Shown here: positions 22,007 through 32,044 of the stretch, in pieces | Layout of the letters: each line of letters starts with the position of its first letter | Numbering within the stretch: the stretch's first letter is position 1 | Source: Spirogloea muscicola | Taxonomy: Eukaryota; Streptophyta; Zygnematophyceae; Spirogloeales; Spirogloeaceae | Assembly (NCBI GenBank): GCA_009602725.1 | Contig: WELB01000009.1 | Location: forward strand, 964,599 to 996,642 | Length of the DNA stretch: 32,044 nucleotides | Reading direction: 5' to 3' | The notes under the pieces: model-generated | What the model saw: the letters and a program-made list of their open reading frames with translations, nothing else | Told to the model about the DNA's origin: nothing | Databases searched by the model: none | Made by a program: the position numbers and the translations under genes

Positions 22007-25000
22007 ATGGCGGCTCTCGCTGCCGCCCCGCCCGCCGCCGCCTCCGCTGCGACCGCCGCATCGCTGCGCAGCGCGGCGCCGGTCCGGCGGAGTGCCCTCG
22101 GCTCCTATGCCGGCCGCGCGGCGACGGGCCCCCTGTCCGGCCTTCGCCTGTCCGCCGCGGCGGCGGACAGGAGGCCCGCGGCGCTGGTCGTGCGCTCCGC
22201 GCAGACCGCCGACGCTCCCGTCGAGACGGTGAAATCCGATGAGGCCCTGCCCCCCGCCGGCCACAACAAGCTGCACGAGCTCTACGAGCAGGTCGCCACG
22301 CCCCTCCACGGCCAGCTCACTTCCAGCAGTTAAAGGGATGTTGCTCTATAGAATGCCGTGTGGAGTACAACCATTTGGCGTTATGTTGGATTCGAAGTAG
22401 TCTGATGCAGGAGATGCATGAGCCACCTCTCACTGACCATTTAGTATGAAGAGACCAGAAAGGCTATCCAGCTTCAAATTGGTAGCCGGGCTTGGGAGGT
22501 CCAAGTGCAGTCTTTTCTGAATGCTTTTGCCACCTCCAGCGTCGTAGGGCTTGCTCTAGAAGCCTGCTGGGTTGCTCAAAGCTCTACAAATCGTAGAAGT
22601 GGTCCGATGGAAGTGTGATACTGAAGCAATTGCTCGTGATATGCGACGGCTGTGACACCATTGTTGTGCTTGTGAATGATCTGAACATGGAAATTTGATG
22701 TCCGACTCCCTAGACACCTTGAAGGCCAGCCATCCACATGTACATTGTCCTTCCGGGCCAATCTGATAGTGGGCGCGCTTGGTGGATGTCGAGCAGGGCG
22801 GCCAGAGCCCGTGGATCGACAACCTGTCCCGTGGCTGGATCCAGAGCGGCCAGCTTGAGGAGCTCGTGAAGCGCGGCGTACGCGGCCTGACTAGCAACCC
22901 GACGGTATCCTTCGCCTCACCTGCCCAGCTCTAATGGACCCTCCATCTGATGCCGGGGCCTCGCATGACATACGGCTTACCTGCGAATGTACTTACTGCC
23001 GGCACTTCATATCTAGTCTGGTCCTTACGGCGAGCTATGGCTGACTGCATATTCTTCTTTAATCCTCGAAAGACCTAATGATTTGCCGTTGTTCTCCGTT
23101 CGACTTTATCTTGTTGCTGCTTGTTCTGCATTGGTTCGGATGATTTTTCTGTTAGGTTCTCAAATGTCAACTGATCAAGAACTTATACCTCTGATGTCAT
23201 AACACATTGTAACAGTTCCTGAAGATAGCTAAAGGCATTGTATTTTGATATTGCAGATCTTCCAGAAAGCCATCGAAGCAACGGACCTGTATGATGAGCA
23301 ATTCAGGTGCTCATCACTTCGCAGTAGTCACAACATTGTCATAGACATTGTCATAGAACATAGCAGGTGTTGAGCAGGTTTAGGCAACTAGATATCAAAC
23401 CCTCCAAAGCATTGATGTGCTGGAGCTTCTTACATACCAACATTCACCCGATGTTTGATGCCTTTGCCGTGCTCCCTCAATAGGTCCCTGCTCAAGGATG
23501 GGAAGGATGTGGAGGAGGCCTACTGGCAGCTGGTCATCAAGGACATCAAGGATGCTCTCAAGATCATGCGCCCTCTTTTTGATGATTCCAAGGGTAAGGT
23601 CAAGTTGTACTTACTGTGGCTTACAGAATTGTCCATGCAGCACTTCTTGGTCACCTTACACCAGTTGCTCACTTGTGGTCTTCGCTGTGCTCGCTGTCTC
23701 AGACCGCAGACTTGTTTGTGGCACCTGCAGGAGAGGACGGCTGGGTGTCAATCGAGGTCGCACCAAAGCTTGCGAATGACACAGAGGCGACATTTGCGGC
23801 AGCCAGGTGGCTGGACGAGCAGATCAGCGAGCCAAATCTGTACATCAAAGTCCCTGGAACCATGCAGGGCGTGCTTGACATCAGCAAGCTCATTGCTGAG
23901 GGCCACTCAGTCAACGTTACAGTGAGATTCTGCCTGCTGAGTCCACCCATTTGAGATGATCCTGCTTGTAGCCTGCATGTTGGCTTCCCAGCTGCTGAGC
24001 AAGCAGATGGGCTTCATCTGCTTAGTATGTTCGTTGTCAACACGCACTCCAGAAATGCTTGCCCCATGGATCAACGGACTGAGGGTTGCTTTGGTGGGGT
24101 GCAGCTTATCTTCGGCCTTGGGCGCTACAACGACGTGATTGATGCTTACATTTCTGGCTTGGAGGAGGCTGCAGACCACAACCAGGACCTCTCCCATATC
24201 AGCTCTGTAGCATCCTTCTTCCTTAGCCGCGTGGACTCTGAGGTGGACAAGCGCCTGGACAAAATCGGGTCAGAGGAGGCCAAGAGCCTCAGGGGAAAGG
24301 CTGCCATTGCTCAGGCTATGCTTGCTTACAAATTATTTCAAGACAAGTTCTCTGGAGACAGGTGTGCTCAGCACATTCTCCTACTGTGGCTGTGTCCTCA
24401 TTCCTGGCTGGAGCTCTGATGTGGGTCAAAGTGTGCGCTTCATTTGTGGTCTGAGGAGGCTTTTTCCTTGGCTACCACCTCCTATTTCTCCTTAGTCTGC
24501 ATGCAGCAGAAATCAAGATACTGGATGACTACACCTACTGTGCAGACATGGCTAGGGAGGAATGTGTGGGACCAGTGCACATAGACATTTTATCCGTTGC
24601 ATCATATGAAATATGAGGACTAATTGAGAATATCATTGCTGCAGGTGGGAGAGGCTGAAGGCCAAGAATGCTCGGGTGCAAAGGCCCCTCTGGGCCTCGA
24701 CTTCCACGAAGGACCCTTCATACCCGGATACGATGTACGTCGACAACTTGATCGGCCCTACAACAGTCAACACCATGCCGACAAGTGCACTTCTCGCCTT
24801 TGCCGACCACGGAAAGGTATGTGTGAAACATGACAACGACCTGACAAGTACCCTGTCATCATCACCTTGTGCTCAGAAGATGTGGCCAGAGCAGCAGCTA
24901 TATAAGCAGGCCCAGTATCTGTACCTATTCATAGACTAGACATTGAACTATCATTGCTATTATGCATGACTTCTTTGCGTGGCTTGGATGTTTTTGTCAC

Positions 25001-25461
25001 CTTCTGTTAGTACTCAAGGTGCGGTGTTGTATGCAGGTGGAGAGGACAGTTGACAGGGATCTCAAGTCAGCGGAGGAGACCATTGAGAAGCTGAAGGGCC
25101 TTGGCATTGATCTGGAGGAGGTTGCAGAGGTGAGACTTGAACAAGTCTGATCTGAGGATAAAGAGTTGCATGGAGAAATCGCATTGAGGATTTTTGCAGA
25201 TGCAAATCTACGCTGGATGATTACAGAGCCTTTGCCATGTGAGATAGTCACTATGTCAGGCTGTCAAGTATCCCAACATACCGTTCACACTGAGCTTTTA
25301 ATCTGCACACCAGCTTTTGCGAAGTGCAGTCACAACTTCTGCCTGTTTGTCTTCAGAAGCTGGAGGTCGAAGGCGTGGAGAAGTTTGTGGAGTCATTTGA
25401 CGAGCTTATTGGCAGCCTTAAAGCCAAGGCTGAGTCTTGGAACACAGGAAAGAACAATTAG
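22007..25461 (+). CDS. Transaldolase, probably plastid-targeted
   Basis: Transaldolase moves a dihydroxyacetone unit between sugar phosphates in the non-oxidative pentose phosphate pathway. Nine exons: 22007-22291, 22797-22904, 23257-23306, 23484-23593, 23731-23921, 24105-24361, 24645-24816, 25037-25129 and 25357-25461. They give 456 residues; the Arabidopsis plastid enzyme has about 438. The first 60-65 residues are rich in Ala, Arg and Ser with few acidic residues, as in a chloroplast transit peptide. The mature part starts near NKLHELYEQ. Family signatures are [41 protein letters not shown] with the Schiff-base lysine, and [18 protein letters not shown]. The ATG at 22007 is the only start that gives a transit peptide in frame. 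A TGTAA at 25579-25583 lies about 120 nt after the stop. The plastid location is inferred from composition. Confidence 0.95.
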
Positions 25462-25939
25462 AGGGGTTCCCAGTGCTCGGAACCTTCTGACCAGTCATTC
25501 ATCTCCCTGAGGGTGGAGAGTGAACCCATCACTGGATGCTGGCTTGCAGGCCAGATGTTCTGTTTGAGCTGGGAGCATTGTAAAACTCTCTTGGGAACAG
25601 CCATAGTCTCTTTCCAGCTAGCTATTACGTGTAAAGAGGCTGTTCCATATGGCGGGCCAATTTTTGGGCCAGCTTAGGTGGGACACAGTCCCTCTTGCTT
25701 GTACTCATTTGCATTGTCAACTTACATGAAGGTGTTCAACTCCATGTTGGTAATTTTGGTGATCAGCTGCTTTTGTAATGTTGATGTTTTCCTTTTGCTT
25801 ACTCATCTGCATTGTCAATTTACATGACAATGTAAATGTATAAATGTGTAAATGTAAATTCAGACAGTGCATTGTGGACAATGCTTCTTTGACAGTGGCT
25901 CTGTTCCAATGTATTGTGCGGAGCTCGCATCTCGCTCGC
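25462..25939. other. 3' intergenic region between convergent transaldolase and aldo-keto reductase genes
   Basis: Contains TGTAA signals for both strands: 25579-25583 for the transaldolase and TTACA at 25820-25824 (TGTAA on the minus strand) for the reductase, about 116 nt past its stop. It also holds a 28-bp direct repeat (25702-25729 and 25800-25827, two mismatches) and the inverted repeat TTTACAT-GACA-ATGTAAA (25819-25836). No coding signal. Confidence 0.6.
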
Positions 25940-28900
25940 TCACAGGACTAGTCCTGGATCCCAGCAGAAGTGGTGATGTCGGTCCAGCGAGTCAAGAGCT
26001 GCCATGCTGGGCTCATCAATTATAAAAATTAAAGCCTGGCAATTCTCCTCGATTGCTTGCTTCCTCGTGCTTTTGGGGATGACAACTGCTGTTTGCAACA
26101 GGTAGCAAAATCAAGTCAATGACCCAAGGACGCACTTAAGAACCACAAAGCAGACATAAAAAAAGGAGATGGCTCAGGTGTTCAGACTGAGTAGTTCATA
26201 TTCAATCACTTTCAGACGAATTGCAGGGTCAAGCACGTACCCAGTCCCTTCTGCAGGCCCCACCTCAGCAATATTTGTGCAGGGGTCCGCAAGTAGAGCT
26301 CTGCCACTCTGGATACTGTAGGGTCGCTCAGCAGCTGCAGCATACGTGCAATTTCACAATCAACTCAGGCACCGCTCCTTAAGCTGCAACTTGTCCATCC
26401 TATAGTATAGGCTGCCTAAGCTCAACTAGAATGGAGTACGTATGGGGCGCAAGAGCTGCCAGACTACTGTCTCTTAGACGCACAGTTACCAACACACCAA
26501 AAGCTGCTCCCACCTGCCCGCATCCAAGTGACGCGTATGCCACAACCACAATGTTGTGCTCTTTGCACATCTGGCAGAGATCTCTTTGCCTCAAGTAAGG
26601 GTGTATCTCCACCTGGACATAACATTATGGCCAACAGACGCTCTTTGAATATGGGAGGAAAAGCAGGACCGATATGATCGTAAGGAATTTGTTACTAAGA
26701 GTAGCCTCCATCGCGTAAGTTGAACAGCTTACAATCCCGAAGCGTTTGGGGTCCCAAATCTTGTGACATCTACCAGGCTCGTTATATACGAGGCGCAAGC
26801 AATAATTATGACGGTCGTTGGTCCTGCCTGCAAGCACCTGATTGACCATCGGGCGAACTTGGCATGCTCTCAGCAACTCCGTCAGATGGCGGCAGTTGTA
26901 ATTGCTCACGCCGATGGCCTTCACTTTCCCTGTTGCTTTGAGCAACTCGTTGACACATAAACCAGATGCAATTTTCAGAAGCGACGATGTTGGTCAAGAC
27001 AGGCTAGCTTGGCAGCAATTTTCATAGGATTGCCGCAATCCATACACCCTGTCAAGGTCAAAGCAAAGTGCTCCTCCTACAAGCAAAGCAAGAGGTAGAA
27101 GATGCAATCCATGACATAAGTGAGGTCATTGTGAATCTTGACTTAGGCCCTCTGCTTGCCTGTTCTGTAGAGCTCTTCAAGTGCTCTCCATGACTCCTGC
27201 CTGAGGCAGCTACTTTTTGGGGATTGTCTGCTCCAAGCCACAATACAAGTACAGATTTTGAGGTTCCTGTAAGCCAGGGTTCGACAGACTGCAGAGATGC
27301 TGCAGGCCCCACCCTCCAGCGGCTGCATGTAGACACCTCTAGTGCTAGACTCGGGTTACATGATCGACGAGCTAGCAAGAAGCTAGGACTAGCTCTGATT
27401 ACTAGACTGTGAAAGAGACAAAGAGGAGAGAAGCTGGTACAGACGAAGTGGGTAGAAGTACACCTACATATCTTGCTTGGCCACGCCAGGCCTGTTGCGC
27501 CATTCAGGTAAAAGCCCTGCAAAATTAGTGTCACTCATGTTCTGGTATTTGCATACACGGATTAGGCCAGCACAAGTAGACATCCAGAAGGAGCTTCTAA
27601 CGGCTAGCCGCTGCATGCTCCAGCCTACATTTCAGTGGTGTATTCAGAATGAGGGTCCCTTTCAACGTTCTTGTTACTTGAAGGAATTGTGATCCAATTT
27701 AAGCACTAGGACACCTCAAGATTGTACGCAAAGAAGGAACCTCAGAGAGGTGGTGGGGAGTGAGCACCAGTGGATGAGGTAGAGGTCCTGCAGAAGCAAG
27801 CAAGGGGCATGAGATGACAAAATTCCTTACCTGTCACCTCAATCATCTTGGGCTGACGATATATTGCTGCCTTACTGCACAGTAAGTACAGTTAGTTGCC
27901 ATGAAAAGAAGTAGAACCTTTGCCACTCACTACAGGTCAACACATGGTGGCGGAGTACCAGGTAGGTGGTCTGCAACCTCTCTAACGACCTTGCGCAAGC
28001 CTCCATTGCCGCCGTGTAACTGAGACAGTAGGAAACTTATCTACTTCAGGGAAAGAAAGTACATAAAAGGAGTAGAATAGGCCAGGTGCAATGCAGATGA
28101 GGTAACAGAGAAGTCATGTCATGTCATCTCATGTCGAACTTTATCATTCAGTTTCTGCGCTGGCCAATCACACCCATCTCCCTCTGCTGGAAGAGTCTTT
28201 CTTCAGTTATGTTGCCAACCTCTGTTCCATGATATATCAATGATGATGATGATAAGTGTGTAAGAAGTTGGTTGCAAACTGTGTAGATTCTGATGTCGAG
28301 ATTGCAATCTCACCCTTGCTCGGATGGGGACACCTTGCTGGTGATGAAGACAGTGCTACGCGAGACCCCTGAGTCCCTCAGAGCCTGGCCGACCTCTACC
28401 TCGTTCTTGTACACAGATGCAGTGTCTGCCATTTGAAATACACACCAGATACAGTAGCGTCCAATGTGTTAGGGAGACGGCTGCAGCCTGATGGCCTTCT
28501 CAGTGGTCTCCACATAATGACAAGATTGCTTTATATAAGCTGCTCCCAATAACGTGAGCTCTGCTCGGGACTTCTGAAGCTGTAGACATTTATCGAGGAG
28601 CCCGCCATGGCGGCCGTGCTACCGACAGGGAGGGCTCGTCCTCACCAATGTGCCGGTAGCCTGCCTCCAGCGCCCACTTGACGGCCTGCAGAGCCTCCAT
28701 GCCGCGCGCCCGGAACGTGCCCACTACGAGCTGTGGAGCGAGGCGAAGATGGAGACCGCTATGGCGGCTCAGAGCCACGCAGAGGTCATCGTACCAGCTG
28801 TACTTACGACGCCATCAGATGCCAGAGCCCACGACAGAGCAGCATAGAGCTCTGCGAGCACTGCAGGGACTCACAGCCAAACGTGGGCATCGTCACGCCA

Positions 28901-28983
28901 TTGTGGAGGGTGACGGTGAGCGCAGCTGCCGCCGAGCCGCCGAGCTGCGCTGCTTGCTGGTCGTGGCCAGCCCACGACGCCAT
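25940..28983 (-). CDS. Aldo-keto reductase (NADPH-dependent, AKR superfamily)
   Basis: Reduces aldehydes or ketones with NADPH; the substrate cannot be told from sequence. Eleven exons, high to low: 28983-28875, 28723-28646, 28425-28314, 28019-27959, 27787-27768, 27491-27468, 27227-27160, 26929-26838, 26612-26514, 26334-26241 and 26088-25940. They give 301 residues, normal for the family. The full catalytic tetrad is present: Asp and Tyr in RHIDTASVYKNE, Lys in FITSKVSPSEQG, His in DLYLIHWPG. Other signatures are NGVTMPTFGLGTF at the start, GKVKAIGVSNY, VNQVEIHPYLRQ, AVVIPKSTRKQ (cofactor phosphate binding) and LDRHHHFCWDPG near the end. Exons 5 and 6 are only 20 and 24 nt. The intron after exon 7 begins with GC. 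The ATG at 28983 is the first in frame. I see no clear targeting peptide. Confidence 0.93.
26930..27159 (-). other. GC-AG intron in the aldo-keto reductase gene
   Basis: Exon 7 ends ELYRT-G with AACAG and the intron begins GCAAGC, the usual context of GC donors. Exon 8 resumes in phase with KVKAIGVSN. Reading through reaches a stop within a few codons, and no GT lies between the last family residue and that stop. Confidence 0.85.
27468..27787 (-). other. Two consecutive micro-exons of the aldo-keto reductase
   Basis: The 20-nt exon (27787-27768) encodes DLYLIH plus two bases of Trp. The 24-nt exon (27491-27468) encodes the rest of that Trp, PGVAKQD and two bases of the next codon. They are separated by a 276-nt intron and carry the catalytic histidine. 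Phases on both sides match exons 4 and 7. Confidence 0.85.
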
Positions 28984-30462
28984 GGCGGGAGTGCTCGCGT
29001 CTCCAGGCCAGGTTGGCAAGCTCAACGTCGACAAGTCTGGGCACCTGTCTCCACGTTCTGCAGGAGTAGCTTAGTAGCAGTTCTGCATGAGAATCGACAC
29101 TCGAGACTTGGAGACTTGAGACTCGAAACTTTGTCTGCTCTCCAAGCACCTTCTTTTCTGATTGCTCAAGCCTGCTTGCTGAAAGCATCAGCTACTCGTG
29201 GCAATGCCTTGACCATCGATCACAGCTCAAAAAATTCAGCGCTCCCAGGCTCATGCAGTGCATCTGCGGGCAGGCCACGCTTTGGCTGCTGCTTCTGGGC
29301 TTCGGGTTGACTCTTTTCCAGCTGCAAATTACTCCGACTTGCGACTGCTGACTATGGATTGAATGAGCTAAACCCACTCGGAGTAGCCAGTTGCATGTAT
29401 GTGTAGCACCTTTCGGCCCTTTGGACCTCGTCCATTTCTTCTGGGCTGGCCTTTCACGCCCCTTTACCAGCTATTCTACTAAACTTTCCAAACCAAGCGA
29501 AGAAGCTCTTTTGAAGGGGCAATGGTGGCGCAAGTAAGGCATCCAGTTTCGTAAAAGCTGCAGCTGCTGATAGTGCAGCACTGAGCCAATCCTAACATGA
29601 CAAGATTGCAGGTGACAAGCTAGCTTTGCACCATTTTGAGGTAAGATAGCCATTAGCAAGACGACAGGGTAGAGGTTGCAGCCACTTCAAGCGCATATGT
29701 TCACATATTAAGGTCCCAGATTCTGCGGCGAACCATCTGGTCTTCCTATGGAGTTGTAAGAACCTGCTTGTCAAAGTTGGTAAACATTGAAGTCACCCAC
29801 AGCTGAAATACTGCAAAACAACTACCTGAACAATTATGCTGATCTCTAGGATTTCGGAGTATATGTGGAAAGGCTTGCCTGGGAACAGCATGCGACTCGG
29901 AGACAGCCCTTGGGAAGTAGGGCCAGCACTGAGCTCGGAGAAGCAATGCAAGCAAAGAAGCCCATTGAAGGTGACTAGGAAAAATTGCTTGTCGAGTCAT
30001 GCGTGGATGCTGAGAATCAGTGGTTGTATAACACACAGTGCCTTGGGAGAGGTAGAAGCAAGGACTTCACTTCAAGCCAGTTGCATGATACAAGAATGAA
30101 ATGGATGAATATAAATTACATGCTGTAGTGCCTTTCTCCAAAGACATCCTCGCTTGAACTAGAATTAGCGATCCCACTAGTTTCCAGGGAGATCACTGTG
30201 TTTCACCGGGCCCCCTAATGTGACTTGCAATGGACAAGAGCAGTCTTGTGTGGAGACATGACAGGTGCACACATGTGCCTCGACATTGATTGCAACTAGG
30301 TGACATGCCACTGCGCTCAAGCTTGCCACAACCGGCACAGTGTGCCATGAGCTAGCAAGGCACATGGTGGAGGTCAGGCAACCTGACAGAGCCCACAGCT
30401 GCAGTGGATCCAAGCGGCAAGCGTCCGGGGAAGCTGAGATCGTCAATGGCTGGCCAGGATAG
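28984..30462. other. Gene-free interval between the reductase promoter and the APC10 3' end
   Basis: About 1.5 kb. The part next to 28984 should contain the reductase promoter; it has a short GAGACTT tandem (about 29102-29130). A minus-strand TGTAA (TTACA at 30116-30120) could end the APC10 transcript. A copy of the dispersed hairpin repeat sits at 29413-29466. I see no exon with family motifs in the remainder. Confidence 0.5.
29413..29466 (-). repeat. Dispersed hairpin repeat, minus-strand copy
   Basis: The minus strand reads GGGGC, loop, GGCCAGCCC, then AGAAGAAATGGACGAGGTCC and AAAGGGCC. This is the closest match outside the 20-21 kb cluster to the shared tail AAGAATGGACAAGGTCC. The stem is shorter here (GGGC/GCCC). 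Confidence 0.5.
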
Positions 30463-32044
30463 TCACCTCACGCAGCTGTACATGGTGAACTCGGGCGTCA
30501 CGAAGTGGAGGGGGTGTGCGGGGCTGATGACCGCATCGCTGCCACAGGTACAAATGATATTGCACCATAAATCGGTGTGTACTTGGCTTGAGATTCGCGG
30601 TCACAGTGTGTACACCTTAAGTGGTAAGATGAAATCACAGAAGTGCTTATTAAGGTTTTACGTAGTGCAGGGAGCATAGCAAGGTCTACTGAGCTGGAGG
30701 CAAAGAGCGGCCGCAGGTGCTGACCTCCGCGGCCCAAAGACCTGGATTTGGCGGACGTGCGTGTCACGGCCGTTCTGGTGGTTGGACATGATCGCAAGCT
30801 GCACGAGGAACGCCCGCAGGTACTCCCTGGGCACACGCCCCACCATCGACGGCGACTCACCAGCCCATTAGGTGCTTCATTCCCCAGTCCATGGTAAGCA
30901 GATTGAGAGCGAGGCCAGCGAGCAGCAGCTGACGGCCTCTATGACAGGCAGCCACCTCACCCCGAGTCCTCATGCCGCAGCGAGATGCGGACCCAGCCAC
31001 TGGGCTCCGACAACGTCACTGCGCGCACGTCCTGCACCATCACAGCACCCCCGGTGGCCGCATGCCGATGCTGGCGTGAGCCCAGCATGACTGTCACAAG
31101 CGCTGCCGTCGCCGGCGCGCCGACACTCCTGCTCACCCGGAGATCGTGGTACGAGTTGCCGGCGCGGACGACGACCTTGCTGGGAGTGTAGCTCTCGTCG
31201 CGCTTGAAGTCGACGTACAGGGCCAGTTGCTGGTGCGCACCCACATTGCCGCGTCGTCAGGCACGCCGTCCTGTCTCGGCCATGCTGGCACTCAGTCTCT
31301 TGGCCTCTGTGGCAGGCGCTCGCACGACAGTCGCTGCGGCAACCGCCGCGGCACGACTACACAGCAGTGTGTAGCAGGCTGTTGGCAGCTTCTCACTGGC
31401 CTGGGGCAGACCTGCAAGCGGACCTTGCGCTGGAACTGGATGTTGACGAGGTGAGGATTCGCCCCATCAGACCTAAGTGCGGCGGCCGCCAACCCGGCAG
31501 CAGTCAAGATGGCCCTCAAGGCAGAGGCAGCTCGCCTTGGACCTGGACCTCTTCATGGCAGCGTGGAGGCATGCCGAGCAAGCCTCCACGCTGCTGACCT
31601 ATGGCTTAACGATTCCATGTTGGGTGTAGAAAAGATGGTCTCTCGCTTCCAGGCTTTGATATCAGCTCTGGCGCAAGTAGACAACGGCAAGGATGGCAGG
31701 CCTGGGGCTTGGGACTACAGAAGGACTCAGTGGAAGGGCTAAAGGTGGAGGAGAATCTCGGTTAGGCCATGAGCTGGGGGTCGGCATTGAGGATTTACGG
31801 GAGGGTCGTAGGTTTGATACTTAGAGATCGGAGCCAAAGCCCTGACCCTAAGCCCTGCAACCCTAACCCTAAATCCCCAACCCTAAGATGCTCACTGCCA
31901 GTAGGAGTCGAGGCTGCCGTCTCGCAGCAGCTCGACGCCGTTGCCGGGCTTGGCGCTGCTCACGCTCCACACCGCCAGCGCGCCCACCTCGCGCCTCTCC
32001 GCCGCCGCGCCGCCGCCGTCGGCGTCATCGCCGCCGCCGCCGCC
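30463..32044 (-). CDS. APC10: Anaphase-promoting complex subunit 10 (DOC1), 5' partial
   Basis: APC10 is the DOC-domain subunit that helps the anaphase-promoting complex ubiquitin ligase bind D-box substrates such as cyclins and securin. Exons, high to low: >32044-31896, 31472-31412, 31229-31137, 31031-30961, 30826-30725 and 30538-30463, all in phase, 183 residues in the window; plant APC10 is about 190-200. Family signatures are [70 protein letters not shown] and [20 protein letters not shown]. The C-terminus is YSCVR, ending Val-Arg where most relatives have Ile-Arg; that tail docks on the TPR subunit APC3. A glycine/aspartate-rich N-terminal stretch runs off the window edge, so the start codon is not seen. 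The first intron (31473-31895) carries telomere-like repeats. Confidence 0.95.
31840..31886. repeat. Interstitial telomere-like repeats (CCCTAA/CCCTAAA, degenerate)
   Basis: Four CCCTAA units (31846, 31861, 31867 as CCCTAAA, 31881) plus decayed units CCCTGA and CCCTGC. TTTAGGG is the telomere repeat of most plants and many green algae. The block lies in the first visible APC10 intron, ending about nine bases from its splice donor. Confidence 0.8.

Noticed and set aside
27058-27534. Minus-strand open frame of 158 residues
   Set aside because: It runs across reductase introns in another frame. The true exons 6 and 7 lie within the region but use different phases.
27917-28019. Alternative frame of AKR exon 4 (LHGGNGGLRKVV...) following an exon 3 donor at AAG|GT
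   Set aside because: It is in phase with the earlier donor, but the family motif SKVSPSEQG then YTAAMEACARSLERLQTTYL appears when exon 3 runs to 28314. Exon 5 (DLYLIHW) also needs that frame.
28105-28255. Short ATGTC and GATGAT simple repeats
   Set aside because: Ordinary microsatellite sequence inside reductase intron 3 with no further structure.

Overview
This window looks like nuclear DNA of a green alga, probably a chlorophyte of the Trebouxiophyceae type; the class is an inference. The reasons are: plant-like protein sequences (MSH3, DNA polymerase alpha, a transaldolase with a transit peptide); very intron-dense genes with short introns of roughly 60-500 nt; TGTAA motifs, the chlorophyte polyadenylation signal, downstream of stop codons; and CCCTAAA (plant/algal type) telomere-like units. 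There are no bacterial operons, CRISPR arrays or phage genes. All gene models were built by hand from splice signals, reading phase and family motifs. In every model the exon lengths add up to whole codons. One polymerase exon boundary remains open, and the polymerase start depends on how an ambiguous base is resolved.

Layout: 1-7104 (+) is MSH3, cut by the left edge, 17 exons. 7413-17288 (-) is the catalytic subunit of DNA polymerase alpha, 30 exons, tail-to-tail with MSH3. Between 17289 and 18221 lies a divergent promoter region with an E2F-type site on the polymerase side. 18222-18982 (+) is a two-exon gene for an acidic, disordered, lysine/alanine-rich protein that I do not recognise. 18983-22006 is gene-free and carries a 129-bp direct repeat and several copies of a hairpin-bearing dispersed repeat. 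22007-25461 (+) is a probably plastid-targeted transaldolase, 9 exons. 25940-28983 (-) is an aldo-keto reductase, 11 exons, two of them only 20 and 24 nt. 28984-30462 has no gene I can support. 30463-32044 (-) is APC10/DOC1, a subunit of the anaphase-promoting complex, cut by the right edge.

The neighbours share a theme in part: mismatch repair (MSH3), replication initiation (POLA1) and the cell cycle (APC10). Algal nuclear genes are not generally clustered by function, so I do not call this a system. I found no convincing new multi-gene system. The points most worth a second look are the dispersed hairpin repeat family, the single N that breaks the polymerase start codon frame, two GC-AG introns, the consecutive micro-exons in the reductase, a tRNA-Leu-like fragment inside an MSH3 intron, telomere-like DNA next to an APC10 splice donor, and 3' ends of MSH3 and POLA1 that probably overlap.
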